Positions 1 through 11,095 of a stretch of 64,000 nucleotides of DNA are shown piece after piece. The DNA comes from Allomyces arbusculus. Its lineage: Eukaryota; Blastocladiomycota; Blastocladiomycetes; Blastocladiales; Blastocladiaceae. Position numbers and translations under genes: made by a program. A model generated the notes under the pieces. That model made no database searches, was not told the origin of the DNA, and worked only from the letters and a program-made list of their open reading frames with translations. Numbering within the stretch: the stretch's first letter is position 1; the number at the start of each line of letters is the position of its first letter. Where the stretch lies: NCBI GenBank assembly GCA_027604705.1, contig JADHYV010000005.1, positions 124,001 to 188,000 on the forward strand, in the 5' to 3' direction.

Positions 1-185
1 ACCGACTTCTTGGAAATGTACGGGCCCGACCCGGCCGTGGCACGCTCGGCGGCACGCTCCTCGTCCCTTTGCTTCTTCTTGGCCTCCTGTGCGACCTGGT
101 CAAACACCGACGACGCCGTCACGGACAGGTTGGCCTCACCATCCTCGCCGGTCTTGGCCTTGCCCGACGCATGGCGCGCCTGCAT
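1..185 (-). CDS. Partial gene at the left edge, possible mitochondrial protein N-terminus
   Basis: Reading leftward from an ATG at 185-183 gives an open frame of about 61 residues that leaves the window. It starts MQARHASGKAKTGEDGE and continues into a charged stretch, QVAQEAKKKQRDEERAAER, that looks like a helix or coiled coil. The frame stays open upstream to about position 320 with many Arg/Ser/Ala residues and no acid (for example RSLAAVPRVSSPLAVTA). That resembles a mitochondrial presequence, so the true start may lie further upstream, perhaps in another exon. A GTACAT at about 15-20 could be a splice donor. The gene would be divergent from the VPS39-like gene. I do not recognise the family. 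The frame choice rests only on composition. Confidence 0.3.
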   Translation of the reverse strand, partial: MQARHASGKAKTGEDGEANLSVTASSVFDQVAQEAKKKQRDEERAAERATAGSGPYISKKS

Positions 186-918
186 TGCCGTAACGGCGAG
201 CGGGGACGACACTCGTGGCACCGCGGCCAGCGAGCGACTAATGGGAGCAACGGGCAGGTGACGATTGAGTTCAATTGGCCGCAGATGACGGCGTCCGCGC
301 GAGCGGCCACGTGGTGGACAAGCTGCGGGCGGTGGTTACGAGTCGGTATGGACCTGAATTGGCGCAGAGCGAGCATTGTGATCGCCAACGGGGTGGGATT
401 GCGTCAATCTTGGCTCGGCCGGAAATGATTGAAGCACCGGATCTTGCAGCTGTTGTCCACACGCTCGGGATTGCTGAGGCGACGCTGGACAATTTGCAAC
501 AAGTTGGTTGCCGTTGCGGTTGACACGACGTTGATGGATTCGCGGGCCGACCGACGCTCGCTTCCTGCAAGCTGGACACGACTGGATGAAGCAGGCTACA
601 AAATGCAATGCTGCGGTGGAGGATCGCTCATTCGCACGTGGTCCACCTTTCAAACCCACCCGCTGGCGTTTCGACCCTGCCAACGCTTCCAACCGGCTAC
701 AGCAGCACGTTTGGCGACTTTGTCACGTCTGCACGAGCCATTCAACTTCGAGCACAAGGACACTCATCGACATTCATCACGCTTGGACCACGCGAACCAA
801 CTCGGTGGCCGTGGGTGTGGACCAACGCCCGCCGTGCCGTTCAACCCGCCCCCTCCACGACCAACGGAAGCGTGGCGCAGCTTCGCTCCAAGCGTGCCAG
901 AACCTCGTCCATTTCGCA
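186..918. other. Intergenic region upstream of the VPS39-like gene
   Basis: Several short open frames overlap here on both strands, but none has a recognisable domain or consistent codon use. The stretch probably holds the promoter of the VPS39-like gene and the 5' part, possibly a first exon, of the left-edge gene. Confidence 0.4.
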
Positions 919-3900
919 ATGTATTCAGTCTTCCCGCTGCTAAATGTCACCAACGACATTGCCAATGCCGCGAAACCGGCCGCCGAAACCTCGAGGTCCT
1001 TCGGTCTGCCTTGGCTCCCAGGCAGCAGTAGCAGCAGCAGCGCGTTCGATGGTGCGGCGTTGGCCAAGTCGGCCGCGATTACGTGCATGGACATGCTTGG
1101 TACGCTAGGACCATCTTGTCGAAGCAGGCGAGAAGGAGGCGCTCATTTCGTGTTCTTGCACGACGTTGCGATCCTTTAGACGAAATGGTCTACGTGGGCC
1201 TGCTCGGCGGCCAAGTCATCACGTACCAATTCAACGTGCGATCCATTATGGTCCCTTTTTGATAGGTGATCATGATCAATCGAGGGCGTCACGGCACGGT
1301 GTTCATGGGGTAAGCTGACGCGTCGTTTTGCTCTTCATTGTTGAGTAGAAAAAGGAGGGCTCGTTCACTTTCATTCAATCGCAATCGACCATCCCGCAAC
1401 AAGTCCGGATCGTGCAGCTCCATGTCTTGCCGGGAACGCAGACGGTCGCAGTGCTCGCGGGTGCGCTGAGGCGTCTCCCTTAACATCAAATGACCCCTTT
1501 CTCATTTGCGTGACTGCTCATAGTAGACACGGTTCTCGCATTCTACGACCTCAGCATGCACCCGCTCTCGATCCGGCCGCTCAAGGGGATCACGGCCATT
1601 GCCGTGAACCAATCGGCGGTCGAGAACGGCCCGCCCGTCGACCAGCTCGTGATTGCGCGACGACGCACCTTGACGCAACTGCAACTCAAGCGCGCCGGGT
1701 CGAGTCTGGCCATTTCCGAACTCAAGGTGTGTTGCTCTTCCCGCTTCGGCACCACCGTGAGAAGCGCACTCACGCTCTCCCCCGTCCACCAGGAAATTCC
1801 CTTGCCCGACGGCGCGCAGAAACTCGTATGGCGCGACAACCACGTGCTCGTCGCCGATGCGCGCGACTACCGGCTCGTGCGACTCGCTGACGGGCAGCGG
1901 CTCGCGCTGGCCCCGTTTGACCAGCATTCGCCCAACTCGCCGCGGCAAGACTTTCGACCGCATATGGCATTCACTTCGAGTTCCGAGGTGCTCGTGACGT
2001 GTGGCCGGCCGGACGGGCCAGGGCTCGGCTTGTTTTTCTCCACGTCGGGCGAGCCCGTACGCGGCACGGTGCAGTTTCCAGTGTACCCCAAAGCACTCGG
2101 TATGTACACGGTGCATTCTTGAATTGAACATCGTCCGCAGACTGACCCTATTGGAGGTGATAGGTTTCCACTACCCACACATCGTGACGCTCGTCCGCGC
2201 ACTGCACGACGACGTCGACCACCTGCAAGTGCACCACCTGCTCGACCTGCGCGCCAAGCAGCGCGATCCGCTTCCGCTCCACGCCACGGGCTTCCTGACC
2301 GTCCCCTACGGCGCGCGCATGATGCACGGCTGCGCGGTCGAAATCCTGGTGCGTGAGCGCGACGCGCTCTACGGGCTTGGGTGCCCGCCGATCGTCGAGC
2401 AAGTGCGCGATGCGCTGAAAGCCGGGCAATTGGACGTGGCTTTGGCGCTCGCGCAGGCGGCGTTGCCGAGCGACGCGCACGAACGGTTCTTGGCGCAGGC
2501 GAGTTTGGGCGTGCGGTACCTGAACGCGTGCCAGCTGGAGGATGCGCTCACGCTGTTCAAGAAGGCTGGGGTGCCGCCGAAATTGGTCCTGCACTTGTAC
2601 CGTCCGGATGCTGAGCAGTACAGGTTGGGTGCTGAGGAGGCGGATTTGTTGAATTCGTTGGGCGCGCTGTCGTCGTTTCAGACGATTGGTACGTCGGGAT
2701 TCCGTGTTGTGTCTTTGGATAGTCCGTGAGCTGACGCCTCTATTGCTCACTAGTCGACCTGGCTGTGCATAAAATGTCTGGCAGCACCGACCACCTCGAC
2801 TCGGCATCCGTGCAAGGCCTCCGCTTGACCCTGCAAGAAAACATGGCGCATTTCCTCGCCGAGTACCTGGAATGGTGGCGCGGATCGCGCGACCTCGTCG
2901 ACCCCGTGATTGAACTCGGCCTGCTCGAAGTCTCGCTCGCGGCCAAATCTTCCGCCAAGGTCCTCGAACAGACGCAAGTCATCTGCGACCTGGGCCTGTC
3001 GACCGACGCGCTCGCCTACGCCGAGTGGCGCCTGCAGGAAGCCGGCGACCCGCACTTGTACGCGCAGTCGCTCATCACGCAGCGCGCGGGGAACGTGCGC
3101 CGCACGCTCGATTTGTGGATACGGTTGGTGGAAACCGGGTCGCCGCATGTCGCGATCACCGAAGTCGCACAGTACCTCGCGTCGCATTTGGACAATGTCG
3201 CGCGGCTGCCCGATTACGCGGCGGATCTTGATTGGATTGCTGGGCGGGACGCGCCGCTCGCGCTGGCCGTCGTGCGGCGCGTCGTGCCGCGGTTCGACGC
3301 GCACGCGCTCGCGCCGGTGAGCGACACGCTCACACAATTGTACCTCGAGGACGCGCTAAGGCGCACGAGCCCCATGGCTGACCCGCAGTATTACGCAACG
3401 GTACTAACGAGTTTACTCGCGCGCGCCATGGCAAGGTGCGACGCGTGGGATGCGGAGCATGAGTACGCGGGTGTGGCGAGGACCGCGTGTGTCGCGTTCC
3501 CGGTGTTTCTCGAGTCGCGTGTGTCGGCGGCCACGGGACCGGCGGGTGCCAAGGGAGGAGGCGAGGTGGAGGAGAGTTGCGAGGCGGTGGCTACGCGCGC
3601 GCGGTTCCAGGTGCTCAAGCTGGTCGAGCAGGTGATTCCCTACGACGCGCAGCTTGGGACGCTGGAGGCAGTGTTGGCGAACGCGAGTGAGGGGGACTCA
3701 TCGGTGCGGTACCGGTACGAGCGCGCACTGTTGCTCGAGCGGCGCGGGGATGTGGCCGGCGCGCTGCGCGGCATGGTGCGCGAGGTGCGCGACTTGGCGT
3801 CGGCGAGCGCGGTTATGGATCGGCACGGCGTGCCGTTCCAGGCGCTGGTTGACGAGTACTTGGGCATGGAGGATCGGTACGTTGCGATCCACGATGCTGG

Positions 3901-4473
3901 CATTTGTGGATGATACTGACGGGCGCGAACATCTCTCATAGCGACGCCTACTCGTCGTTTTTCCTGTCGGTCGCCGTCAAGCACCTGCACGCGTTCGACT
4001 TTGACGCGCTCGTCGCGGTCCTCCCCTCGCAATGGGGCATCCAGCACGCTCAACCGCTACTCGCACACGAGCTCGCGCGCGTCGCGCACGTGCAACGGTG
4101 GTCCACCATGGTACGCAGTCTCGAGCGGCACCGGTTCATGGCCGCGCGCGTCGCCGCCCTTGCGCGCGCTGTCGGGTCCGGCAACGACTCGGACATGGCA
4201 CCAGCACGGACCAGTGTCCGTCTGCCCACGGTCTGCGCACGGTGCCGCATGCCGATCGTCGATGCGACCAGGGCATTTGTCGTGGATCCGCGCGGCAGCG
4301 TGTTTCATGGCGACCCGTGCTGGCGCGAGAACGAGGAGGAGCTGAAGGCCGCCGAAGAGGTGGTCGTGGAGCCGCCCGGTACCCCACCGGCATTGAGCCG
4401 ACGCGCGAGCGCGCGGTCGCTGGGGAATGCCGGGACGAGCACTGCGGCCGCGGCGGGGGGTGCGAGGCGATGA
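919..4473 (+). CDS. VPS39: VPS39/Vam6-like HOPS (or Vps3-like CORVET) tethering subunit
   Basis: Eight exons join in phase: 919-1099, 1180-1235, 1349-1460, 1527-1726, 1793-2099, 2164-2688, 2754-3876 and 3942-4473 (about 1011 aa). The N-terminal third is a CNH/beta-propeller domain: ITCMDMLDEMVYVGLLGGQV, then VRIVQLHVLPGTQTVAVLAD. The middle is alpha-solenoid of the clathrin-heavy-chain type (ICDLGLSTDALAYAEWRLQ). The C-terminus has a zinc-binding motif, CARCRMPI with a second Cys after FHGDP, matching the conserved VPS39 C-terminal domain. The family tethers late endosomes or vacuoles through Rab7/Ypt7 within HOPS; the paralogue Vps3 acts in CORVET with Rab5. The zinc motif favours VPS39. The start is the first ATG giving the propeller N-terminus. 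Splice sites are inferred from frame continuity. Confidence 0.82.
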
Positions 4474-5436
4474 CTGGCGCGGACCGGGGCCCCAGCGGCC
4501 GTTTAATAGAGTGCAATTTTGTCAACATTGCCGGACGAGCTGTCGGAGGCGGGAGGGAGAGTCGGGTCGCCGCAGGTTGCCGCAGGCCGCAGCCGATCCG
4601 GCGCGACGACGGGACGGTTCAAGCGGCACGTCGGCGCGCGTCCGGGACGCATCGGGGTCGGGGACGTGGGCCTGGAGCGCACCGACGCGCACCGACGCAC
4701 ACCGAGGCGGGTCTCCCGTCGCAGTGCCGGGCCGGGGCGGTGCGAGCGGGCTGGGCGCAGCGATGGTGGCAGGGACGCGTTGCTTGTCGTGGTGCGGGAC
4801 GGTGCGAGGCAGAACGAGGAAGCGCGCGAACAGGGGCGGAATGCGGGGAAAGATGGCGGAACCAACCGGAAGTGAGCGAATCGGTGGAAATGCGACACGT
4901 GGGGTCGTGTGGCGCTTCTGCTTCGTCCCTGCCGACTTCCGCACGCCCCGCCCGCCGGCCGTCCCCGCCGCCGCTGCCCGTGCCGCCGTGCCGCCGCTGC
5001 CCGTGCCGCTGCCGCCCCGGCGCCCTCGCGACCAGCTGGCAACGACGACGACCCCCCGACTGGGACCTGCTGCAGCTCCGTCCTCGACCCTGTGCGCGCA
5101 CGCAGCGCCGACTGGACGGCCTGCTCGACCGACCGAGTGGCACCTCCATCGGCCGCTCCTCTGCGACCGACCAACCGACCGACCGACTGACTGACGCCGC
5201 CACTCGTGGCTGCTTGGCATCTTCTTGCTTGGCACCTTCGACGCTGCTGCCGACCCCGGTCGGTCCCTTCCGACCCTGCGCTCGACCTTGCGCTCATCGC
5301 ACCCGAACCGGGACCCGTCCCCACCTCTCGTGCCTCTCGCCCATCTGCTTCTCGCAAGTTTGCCTCGACACACGCGCTGCCCTCGCTGCTGTTGCTCGAC
5401 CTTTTTCTCGACCCGACCTACGCTTGACCCGCCAAG
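4474..5436. promoter_or_regulatory. Very GC-rich upstream region of the PYROXD1-like gene
   Basis: About 960 bases separate the VPS39-like stop from the next start. Long open frames exist in nearly every frame, which is expected from the extreme GC content, and none shows family similarity. The last 250 bases are C/T-rich with a GACC/GACT tetranucleotide run near 5165-5195. I read this as promoter and 5' UTR, and place no TATA box. Confidence 0.4.
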
Positions 5437-7898
5437 ATGGTCAAGTACGTTGTGCTCGGCGGCGGCGTTGCCGGCGTCACCTGCGCCGAAGAGCTCTCGC
5501 GGCTCGTTGGCGCCGACGACGAGGTCTTCCTGATCTCGCAGTCGCGCATTCTCAAGGTGCCGTTTGCTGCGCTCGTTCGTTGCCCACGCTCCAATACTCA
5601 CCGGTCCTTTTCCACCCATTCATCACAGATCGTTACCAATGTGCAAGCCTTTTCCAAGACCACCGAGACGTTCGACCTCGTCCCCACCGACCTCGAGCAA
5701 TACCGCATCCAATCGCGGTTCCATGTCCTGCAGGGCACCGTCGCGCGCATCGACCGCGTCGCGCAGCACGTCGTGACCGCCTCTGGTACCGTCTACCCGT
5801 ACGACAAGCTGTGCATCGCCACTGGCGGGCGGCCACATGTGCTCTTTGACAACCCGCACGTCATGGCCATTCGAGACATTGAGTCGGTCGAAGACCTCTG
5901 TGCGCGACTCTCGACAGCGCGCCGCATCATGGTCGTGGGCAATGGCGGCATTGCATTGGAATTGCTGTATGTCCCTTTTTTCTGTCGGCCAGGTTGTTTT
6001 GTGTGCCGAACGCTCACCTTTTCGACAATAGCAACGAAATCCGCCGCATTCCGATCGTCTGGGCGATCAAAGACAACTACCTCGGCAACACGTTCCTCGA
6101 CGCTGAGGCCTCGGCTTTCTTTGAGCCGCACCTGTTCACGCAAAACGAGCCCATTTACTCACGCATTCTCGCCGCGTCGCCCGCACAGACGCTCGCGACC
6201 CCACCACTGCCGGCGCGGACCAATCCTTCGGCACGGCCGCTGCCGGCCAAGCCGCGGTCGCCTCCACCCGCTGGGTGCGACGATCCCGCAGACTCTACTC
6301 CCGCGGCCACTGCGACCCCGGCGTCACGTAAACGCAAGAACCGCATCTCCGTAGCCTCTCCACCGGATGCGTCACGTCGCCCTCCCACCGCACCCGCCGC
6401 ACCGGGCGCCTCGCTCGGCCCTGTCTGGCGCGCGTCGCTGGTCCTCCCGCCACCCCCGCCCATCCACGCGGCCGGGTTCTCGGACCGCGACCTCGTCATT
6501 GAGCGCGAATGCCACGTCGATAAGGTCTGGACGGCGGACGAGTTCCGCCGCCGCACGCACAAGAAGAAGCGGCGTACCGAGTCGGGCCCGCCCTCGGCGA
6601 TTGACCGGTCGGACGACGAAGAGGATGTCGTCCTACCGGCCCCGCCGCCCGTGGCCGTGGGGAGCGTCGAGTTTGTCCCGCATATGGGCCGGTTTGGCGA
6701 GGGGCGGCTTGGGTTGGTCCCGAAGGATGAGGTAGGGGAGGCGGATGAGGATAAGCCGGTGCCGTTCCCGGGATCGTCGTCCGCAACGTCGATGTCCGTC
6801 TCGGGCGCGAGCACGCCGACTACAGCAGCCGACGTGCTGCCCAAGAACGACTGGCCGCTCTACGTGCAACTGTCGAACAAGCACCTCTACGGCGTCGACC
6901 TGCTCATTTCGGCCACGGGCGTGGTGCCCAATTCCGAACTTGCCGTAGACGTCGGACTCGATGTGGCACCGGCTCCGGCCGCACGGACACGAGCGCCGAC
7001 CGCCCTCGATGCGGCGCAGGCGGCGACCGCGGCACTGACTCCGGCGCGGGGCGGGATTGCTGTCGACAAGGGGATGCGCACTTCGGACCCGAATATTTAC
7101 GCGGCAGGCGATTGCGCGGCGTGTGTATGGGCGGACCGCGCAGCGCACTGGTTCCAGATGCGCCTCTGGTCCCAGGCGCGGTCGATGGGGTTGCAGGCGG
7201 CGAGGTCGATGGTGCGCGATGTCGCGGCCGCACAGATAGCCGCCGTGGAGGCTGGTAAGGGCGAGACCGCAAGGGGACCGGAAGACGCACCGACAACGAC
7301 CGCCCCGCTGGCATCCTCCGGCGCGCTCGCCCCAGTCCGTGCCCCGCCCGCGGGCGACATGCACTTACCCGACGGCCGCGTCCTTCCCGCCCCGCTCGAC
7401 GTGCACTTTGATCTCTTTGCGCACGTCTCGCGGTTCTTTGGGTTCAAGGTAGTTCTGCTCGGCCGGTTCAACGCACAGGGCCTGGCGCCGGGCACCTACG
7501 ACGTGATGGTGCGCAGCTCGCACGCGGGCGAGTACGTGAAGGTCGTCAAGGACCGTGCCACCAAGCAGTTACAGGGGGCCATGCTGATTGGCGAGACCGA
7601 TCTCGAGGAACTGTTTGAGAATTTGATCTTGACGCGCGCCGACGTCTCGTTCCTGGACGACGCGGTCCTTGATCCGGACGTGGATTTGGACGCGCCCGTG
7701 TTTGACGACGAGCCGCTCGGTGCAGCCGGGGATGCGTTTGGGCACGACGATTTTGATTTGGCCCTTGCATACGGGCCCAGTGGTGGCGGTGGCGGCGGCG
7801 GTGGGACGGGAGTCGGTGGAGTCATGTCGGCAAGCGCGTCGCCCGCGTTGGTGGATGTCGGTGGAAGTGGGGTGGGGGACGACGTGGCCCTGTTTTAG
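5437..7898 (+). CDS. PYROXD1: PYROXD1-like pyridine nucleotide-disulfide oxidoreductase
   Basis: Three exons (5437-5556, 5629-5966, 6032-7898) give about 774 aa. The N-terminus carries the FAD dinucleotide fold, VVLGGGVAGVTCAEEL. A second NAD(P)H-binding motif, MVVGNGGIALELL, spans the second intron and is followed by IVWAIKDNYLGNTFLDAEA, a block typical of PYROXD1. The FAD motif near the C-terminal side is NIYAAGDCAACVWAD. PYROXD1 enzymes are flavin-dependent, nuclear-cytoplasmic reductases linked to protection of the tRNA ligase complex from oxidation in animals. The protein is much longer than the roughly 500 aa of the human enzyme. The extra length is a Pro/Ala/Ser-rich insertion (about 6180-6830) and a Gly-rich acidic tail. 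The redox-active CxxC of classical disulfide reductases is not evident. Confidence 0.85.
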
Positions 7899-8481
7899 TG
7901 TGTGGTGGTGGTATGGTTGGAGGAAACAAGTTTTTTTTTGACACGGCATGGAGGCGGGTCCAGGCCACCAGTCGTGCGTGGATTGGATGGGCGCTGGAGA
8001 CGACGAGAGGCCAAGCCGGTCGATGCGTTGTGATTGTCCAACCGATGGCAGTGAGCAAAACGCGCGGCGAGGTGAAGACCTCGTGGCGCGAGAAACAAGG
8101 GCGACACACCCAATCCGGTCCATTCATAAATCGGTTTCACGAATTGATCCAAAGCACCATCAAGAAGGGAACAACAACGGCGAGAAAAGCGCATAACAGA
8201 ACTGTCTCTCTGCCCGACCGTGCTTACCGTGCCGCGGAAGCGACGCGACAGCAGTGGCCAGTGCACGACAAGACGGCAACGAAACAGGGGAGCACGACAA
8301 GACGGCAACGAAACGGGGGAGCGGAAAAAATGAAGAGACGAAGCGGGACACGCAGCACCCACGGGAAGCAATGGACACGCGGTGACATGATCAAATGTGT
8401 ACAGGGTCGGCCCGTGTGGCGGTTCGTGCATTGGATGAACCGATCCGGGGCACGCGTATATAGGGAGGCTAAAACGCGTTT
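7899..8481. other. Convergent intergenic region with a tandem duplication
   Basis: The 3' ends of the PYROXD1-like gene (+) and the APSES gene (-) face each other here. Apart from a 29-base tandem duplication at 8263-8320 and two ACGCGT hexamers near 8453 and 8474, I see no gene. Confidence 0.5.
8263..8320. repeat. Two-copy 29-bp tandem repeat
   Basis: Two adjacent 29-base copies (8263-8291 and 8292-8320) beginning GCACGACAAGACGGCAACG differ at a single base. They lie between convergent genes and encode nothing evident. Confidence 0.9.
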
Positions 8482-10647
8482 TTACGCGAGCGACATGGAT
8501 ATCGGCGCCGGCGCTGGGGACACGCCCACTCCCTCGTCACGCTTGGCGGCGACCACCTCGTCCGAGTCGACGGCCATTGGCTCGTCACTACCACCGCCGC
8601 TACCGGGATCAGCCTGGCGATCGTTCTTCTGGTCGTTCCCTTGCTCGGCCGCACTCCCATTCGCGCTCGCTGCTGCTGCCAGGGGCGCCGTGACCGCGAC
8701 CAAATCGTCCAAGATCGCATCCACGGCATGTTCCGGGACTCCGGAGCACTTGGCCACGAGCGCGCGGTATTTGTCGAGCACGGCCGTTGCCGGCACCGGT
8801 TGCTTTTGGACAGCCGCCACGGCCGCCGTCGGGGACGGTGCTGCTGCAACCGCATCCAACGTCGTCGCGTCAAGACCGGGCACGGCGGGTGGCGTCGGAT
8901 GCGACGCGTCAAACAGGGCCGTTACGTGGTGCACGAGTTTCTGGTGCGTGGCCGCAACGAGTTCCGACCAGGCGGCAGCGAGCGTCGCGGGCGGCGTGTG
9001 TGCCGGGTCCATGGCTTGCAGCGACTCGAGCAGCGCTTGGGTTTCGTGGAGCTTGCCCATGACGTGCGCGACGTAGAGCTGGTTTGGGTTGGCGGCAGCG
9101 GTGGTGGCGGCAGTAGTCGTCGGTGATGTTGGTGCGGCGGCGGCGCGCGTTGAAGCAGGTGGTGGTTTGGCTTGATAAGCGGTCGTTTGCGTCGCGACGG
9201 TCGCGAGCGGGGACGGCACATGCCGCGGCCCACCCGCGCCCACGGTCGCGCCGTGGTAATGGTCGACCTCGTCCATGTCCTCGTCGCCATCATCGTCAGC
9301 GTCGTCATCGTCGTCCGACGACAACAGGTCCATGGCCGGCAACAGTGTCGACCGCCGGCGTTTCCGCGCGCCCGACGCGGCAGGGACGCGTGCTGGAGCA
9401 GCGCGTTCGCCGGCCTTGTTCCGCACACCCGGTTTCGCGCCGGCCTGAATGAGCAAGTGCGCGAGCGACGCGTGCTTGTTGCGAGTGGCAATATGCAGCG
9501 GCGTGTCCCCGTTCGCGTCCTGCGCGTTGGCGAGCGTCGGTGGAATGAGGTGCGCGTCGACGAGTTGCGCGAGGTAGGCCTGTACGGTCGGTAACTTGTC
9601 GTCCTCTGGCGCCGTCAGGACCAGGTGGTGCAGAACCGTGCGCCCGGCATGATCGGCGAGCGGCAGCGTGTCATGACCCAGCAGGTCGATGAGCTGGAGA
9701 AGCGAGGATTGCGTCAGATTGTCGTCGAACCGCACGGCCCACATGAGCGGGGTCGAGCCGTCGGGCGCGCGCAGCGACGCGTCGAGTCCGGCGGCCAAGA
9801 GGAGGGCGACACAGTCGAGCCGGGCCAGCGCGGCCGCCCAGTGGAGCGTCGAGTGACCGTGGTCGTCCAGCGGCAGATCCAGGGGCAGGTCAACGGGCGG
9901 GTCTTGGAGCAGACGCGGGACGACGCGACGGTTCAGCAGGCCTTGGATGAGCTCGTCGCGACGCGGTAGGTGCACGTCAACAATCGCTGGCGACGCGCGA
10001 CGGGTATTAGTGCTCCGTGCGGCTGGAGCGCGTCGCGCGCCGCGGACGGGGGTCCCGCGCGCGGGCGGGGCCGACGTATCGCTGTCGCTGTCGCTTGCCA
10101 GATCATCGTCGTCGTCGTCGTCCACATCGTCGGTCGGACGCGTCGCTGGAGCGGCGGCGGCGGGCTCGCGACGCGCGCGCTTGACGGCACGCAGCGGCGA
10201 CGCGTTACTGGCCGACCCGGCACCCCCGTGGCTGGGCCGACCCCGCGGCGCAGCAGGCGGCGGCGGGTCCGAGGACGGCGCGTAGTCGAGCAAGGCCTGC
10301 ACGAGATGCTCCACCTTGAACTGCTTGGCAATTTCGACGCCGCGCGCGTAGGGCACCCAGGTGCCCTGGTACTTGCCATAGCCGCCCTGGACTTTTTCAT
10401 GCTCACCGGTTTGAATTTCGCGCTCGAGAATCTTGGTGCGTTGCGGTTTGTCGACGGCAGCGACTTTCAGCAGTTGCGTCGCGTTAAGCCAGTTGTCGGA
10501 GGCGCGGCGCATCACGTCGACGCCGGCGACGCGCATCTGCCAGACGGGGATCGCCGAGTACGTGGCGGCGTAGACGCCCGGCAGCGGCGCCGGCGGCGGG
10601 CGCGCGCCGTTGTTGCTGCTGGCCGCGGACGATGGTGCGGCAGCCAT
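8482..10647 (-). CDS. MBP1: APSES/KilA-N DNA-binding factor with ankyrin repeats (Mbp1/Swi4/Res type)
   Basis: Single exon of about 721 aa from the ATG at 10647. An in-frame ATG at 10836 would add a basic, low-complexity extension that looks like 5' leader. The APSES DNA-binding domain lies near residues 20-110: IPVWQMRVAGVDVMRRASDN, NWLNATQLLKVAAVDK, and KVQGGYGKYQGTWVPYARG. An acidic/Ser linker and ankyrin repeats follow (STLHWAAALARLDCVALLLA; TPLHIATRNKHASLAHLLI), then an Ala/Pro-rich C-terminus. In yeasts this architecture belongs to the DNA-binding subunits of MBF/SBF, which drive G1/S transcription with Swi6-type partners. The gene is divergent from UTP11. ACGCGT hexamers, the classical MBF site, occur in its 5' leader and just past its stop, but such words are common in GC-rich DNA. 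Confidence 0.88.
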   Translation of the reverse strand: MAAAPSSAASSNNGARPPPAPLPGVYAATYSAIPVWQMRVAGVDVMRRASDNWLNATQLLKVAAVDKPQRTKILEREIQTGEHEKVQGGYGKYQGTWVPYARGVEIAKQFKVEHLVQALLDYAPSSDPPPPAAPRGRPSHGGAGSASNASPLRAVKRARREPAAAAPATRPTDDVDDDDDDDLASDSDSDTSAPPARGTPVRGARRAPAARSTNTRRASPAIVDVHLPRRDELIQGLLNRRVVPRLLQDPPVDLPLDLPLDDHGHSTLHWAAALARLDCVALLLAAGLDASLRAPDGSTPLMWAVRFDDNLTQSSLLQLIDLLGHDTLPLADHAGRTVLHHLVLTAPEDDKLPTVQAYLAQLVDAHLIPPTLANAQDANGDTPLHIATRNKHASLAHLLIQAGAKPGVRNKAGERAAPARVPAASGARKRRRSTLLPAMDLLSSDDDDDADDDGDEDMDEVDHYHGATVGAGGPRHVPSPLATVATQTTAYQAKPPPASTRAAAAPTSPTTTAATTAAANPNQLYVAHVMGKLHETQALLESLQAMDPAHTPPATLAAAWSELVAATHQKLVHHVTALFDASHPTPPAVPGLDATTLDAVAAAPSPTAAVAAVQKQPVPATAVLDKYRALVAKCSGVPEHAVDAILDDLVAVTAPLAAAASANGSAAEQGNDQKNDRQADPGSGGGSDEPMAVDSDEVVAAKRDEGVGVSPAPAPISMSLA

Positions 10648-11095
10648 CGTAGCGGCGCGAGGGTGGGTGGACGCGTCGCGCGCGCGGTTGTAGCGTGGGG
10701 TTTTGCGGATGTGCTTGGGTGGGGCGGTCGTTAGCGTCTTGGTGACGGCGGCGACGGCGGCGGACGTCGACGGTCGCGATGGTCGATGGCGAGCGCGTTG
10801 GTTCGGTGAGCGGTCGCGTCTTTGAGCGCGTTGCAAGACACGTTGAGTGCTCGTAGCAACGCATCACGCGCACTCAGCTGACTGATAAGCTCTGGAGCCT
10901 GCCCTCGTTCTCGCGCTCGAAGTCTTGCCGCCGTGCCTGCCAGCGCAACCTCGACAGCGCCGCCGTAGACACCACCGTGCACCGCGACTGCCCGCAACGC
11001 GATCGCGCCGACGCTCACCACCTGCTCGCGGTCCTCGCACCCAGTCCGCACGCACCAAACCCGACTCTCGCCCACCACCACCACCACCTCGCACC
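10648..11095. promoter_or_regulatory. Bidirectional promoter between the APSES factor and UTP11
   Basis: About 450 bases separate two divergently transcribed starts and presumably serve both. An ACGCGT word lies near 10670. No clear TATA box is visible. Confidence 0.45.

Noticed and set aside
4503-5619. Long minus-strand open frame (365 aa) upstream of PYROXD1
   Set aside because: Arg/Gly/Ala-rich in every overlapping frame, a product of extreme GC content, and it overlaps the PYROXD1 first exon.
7898-9076. 392-aa plus-strand open frame
   Set aside because: Its second half is antisense to the APSES gene; the first half covers the 29-bp repeat and intergenic DNA, with no domain.
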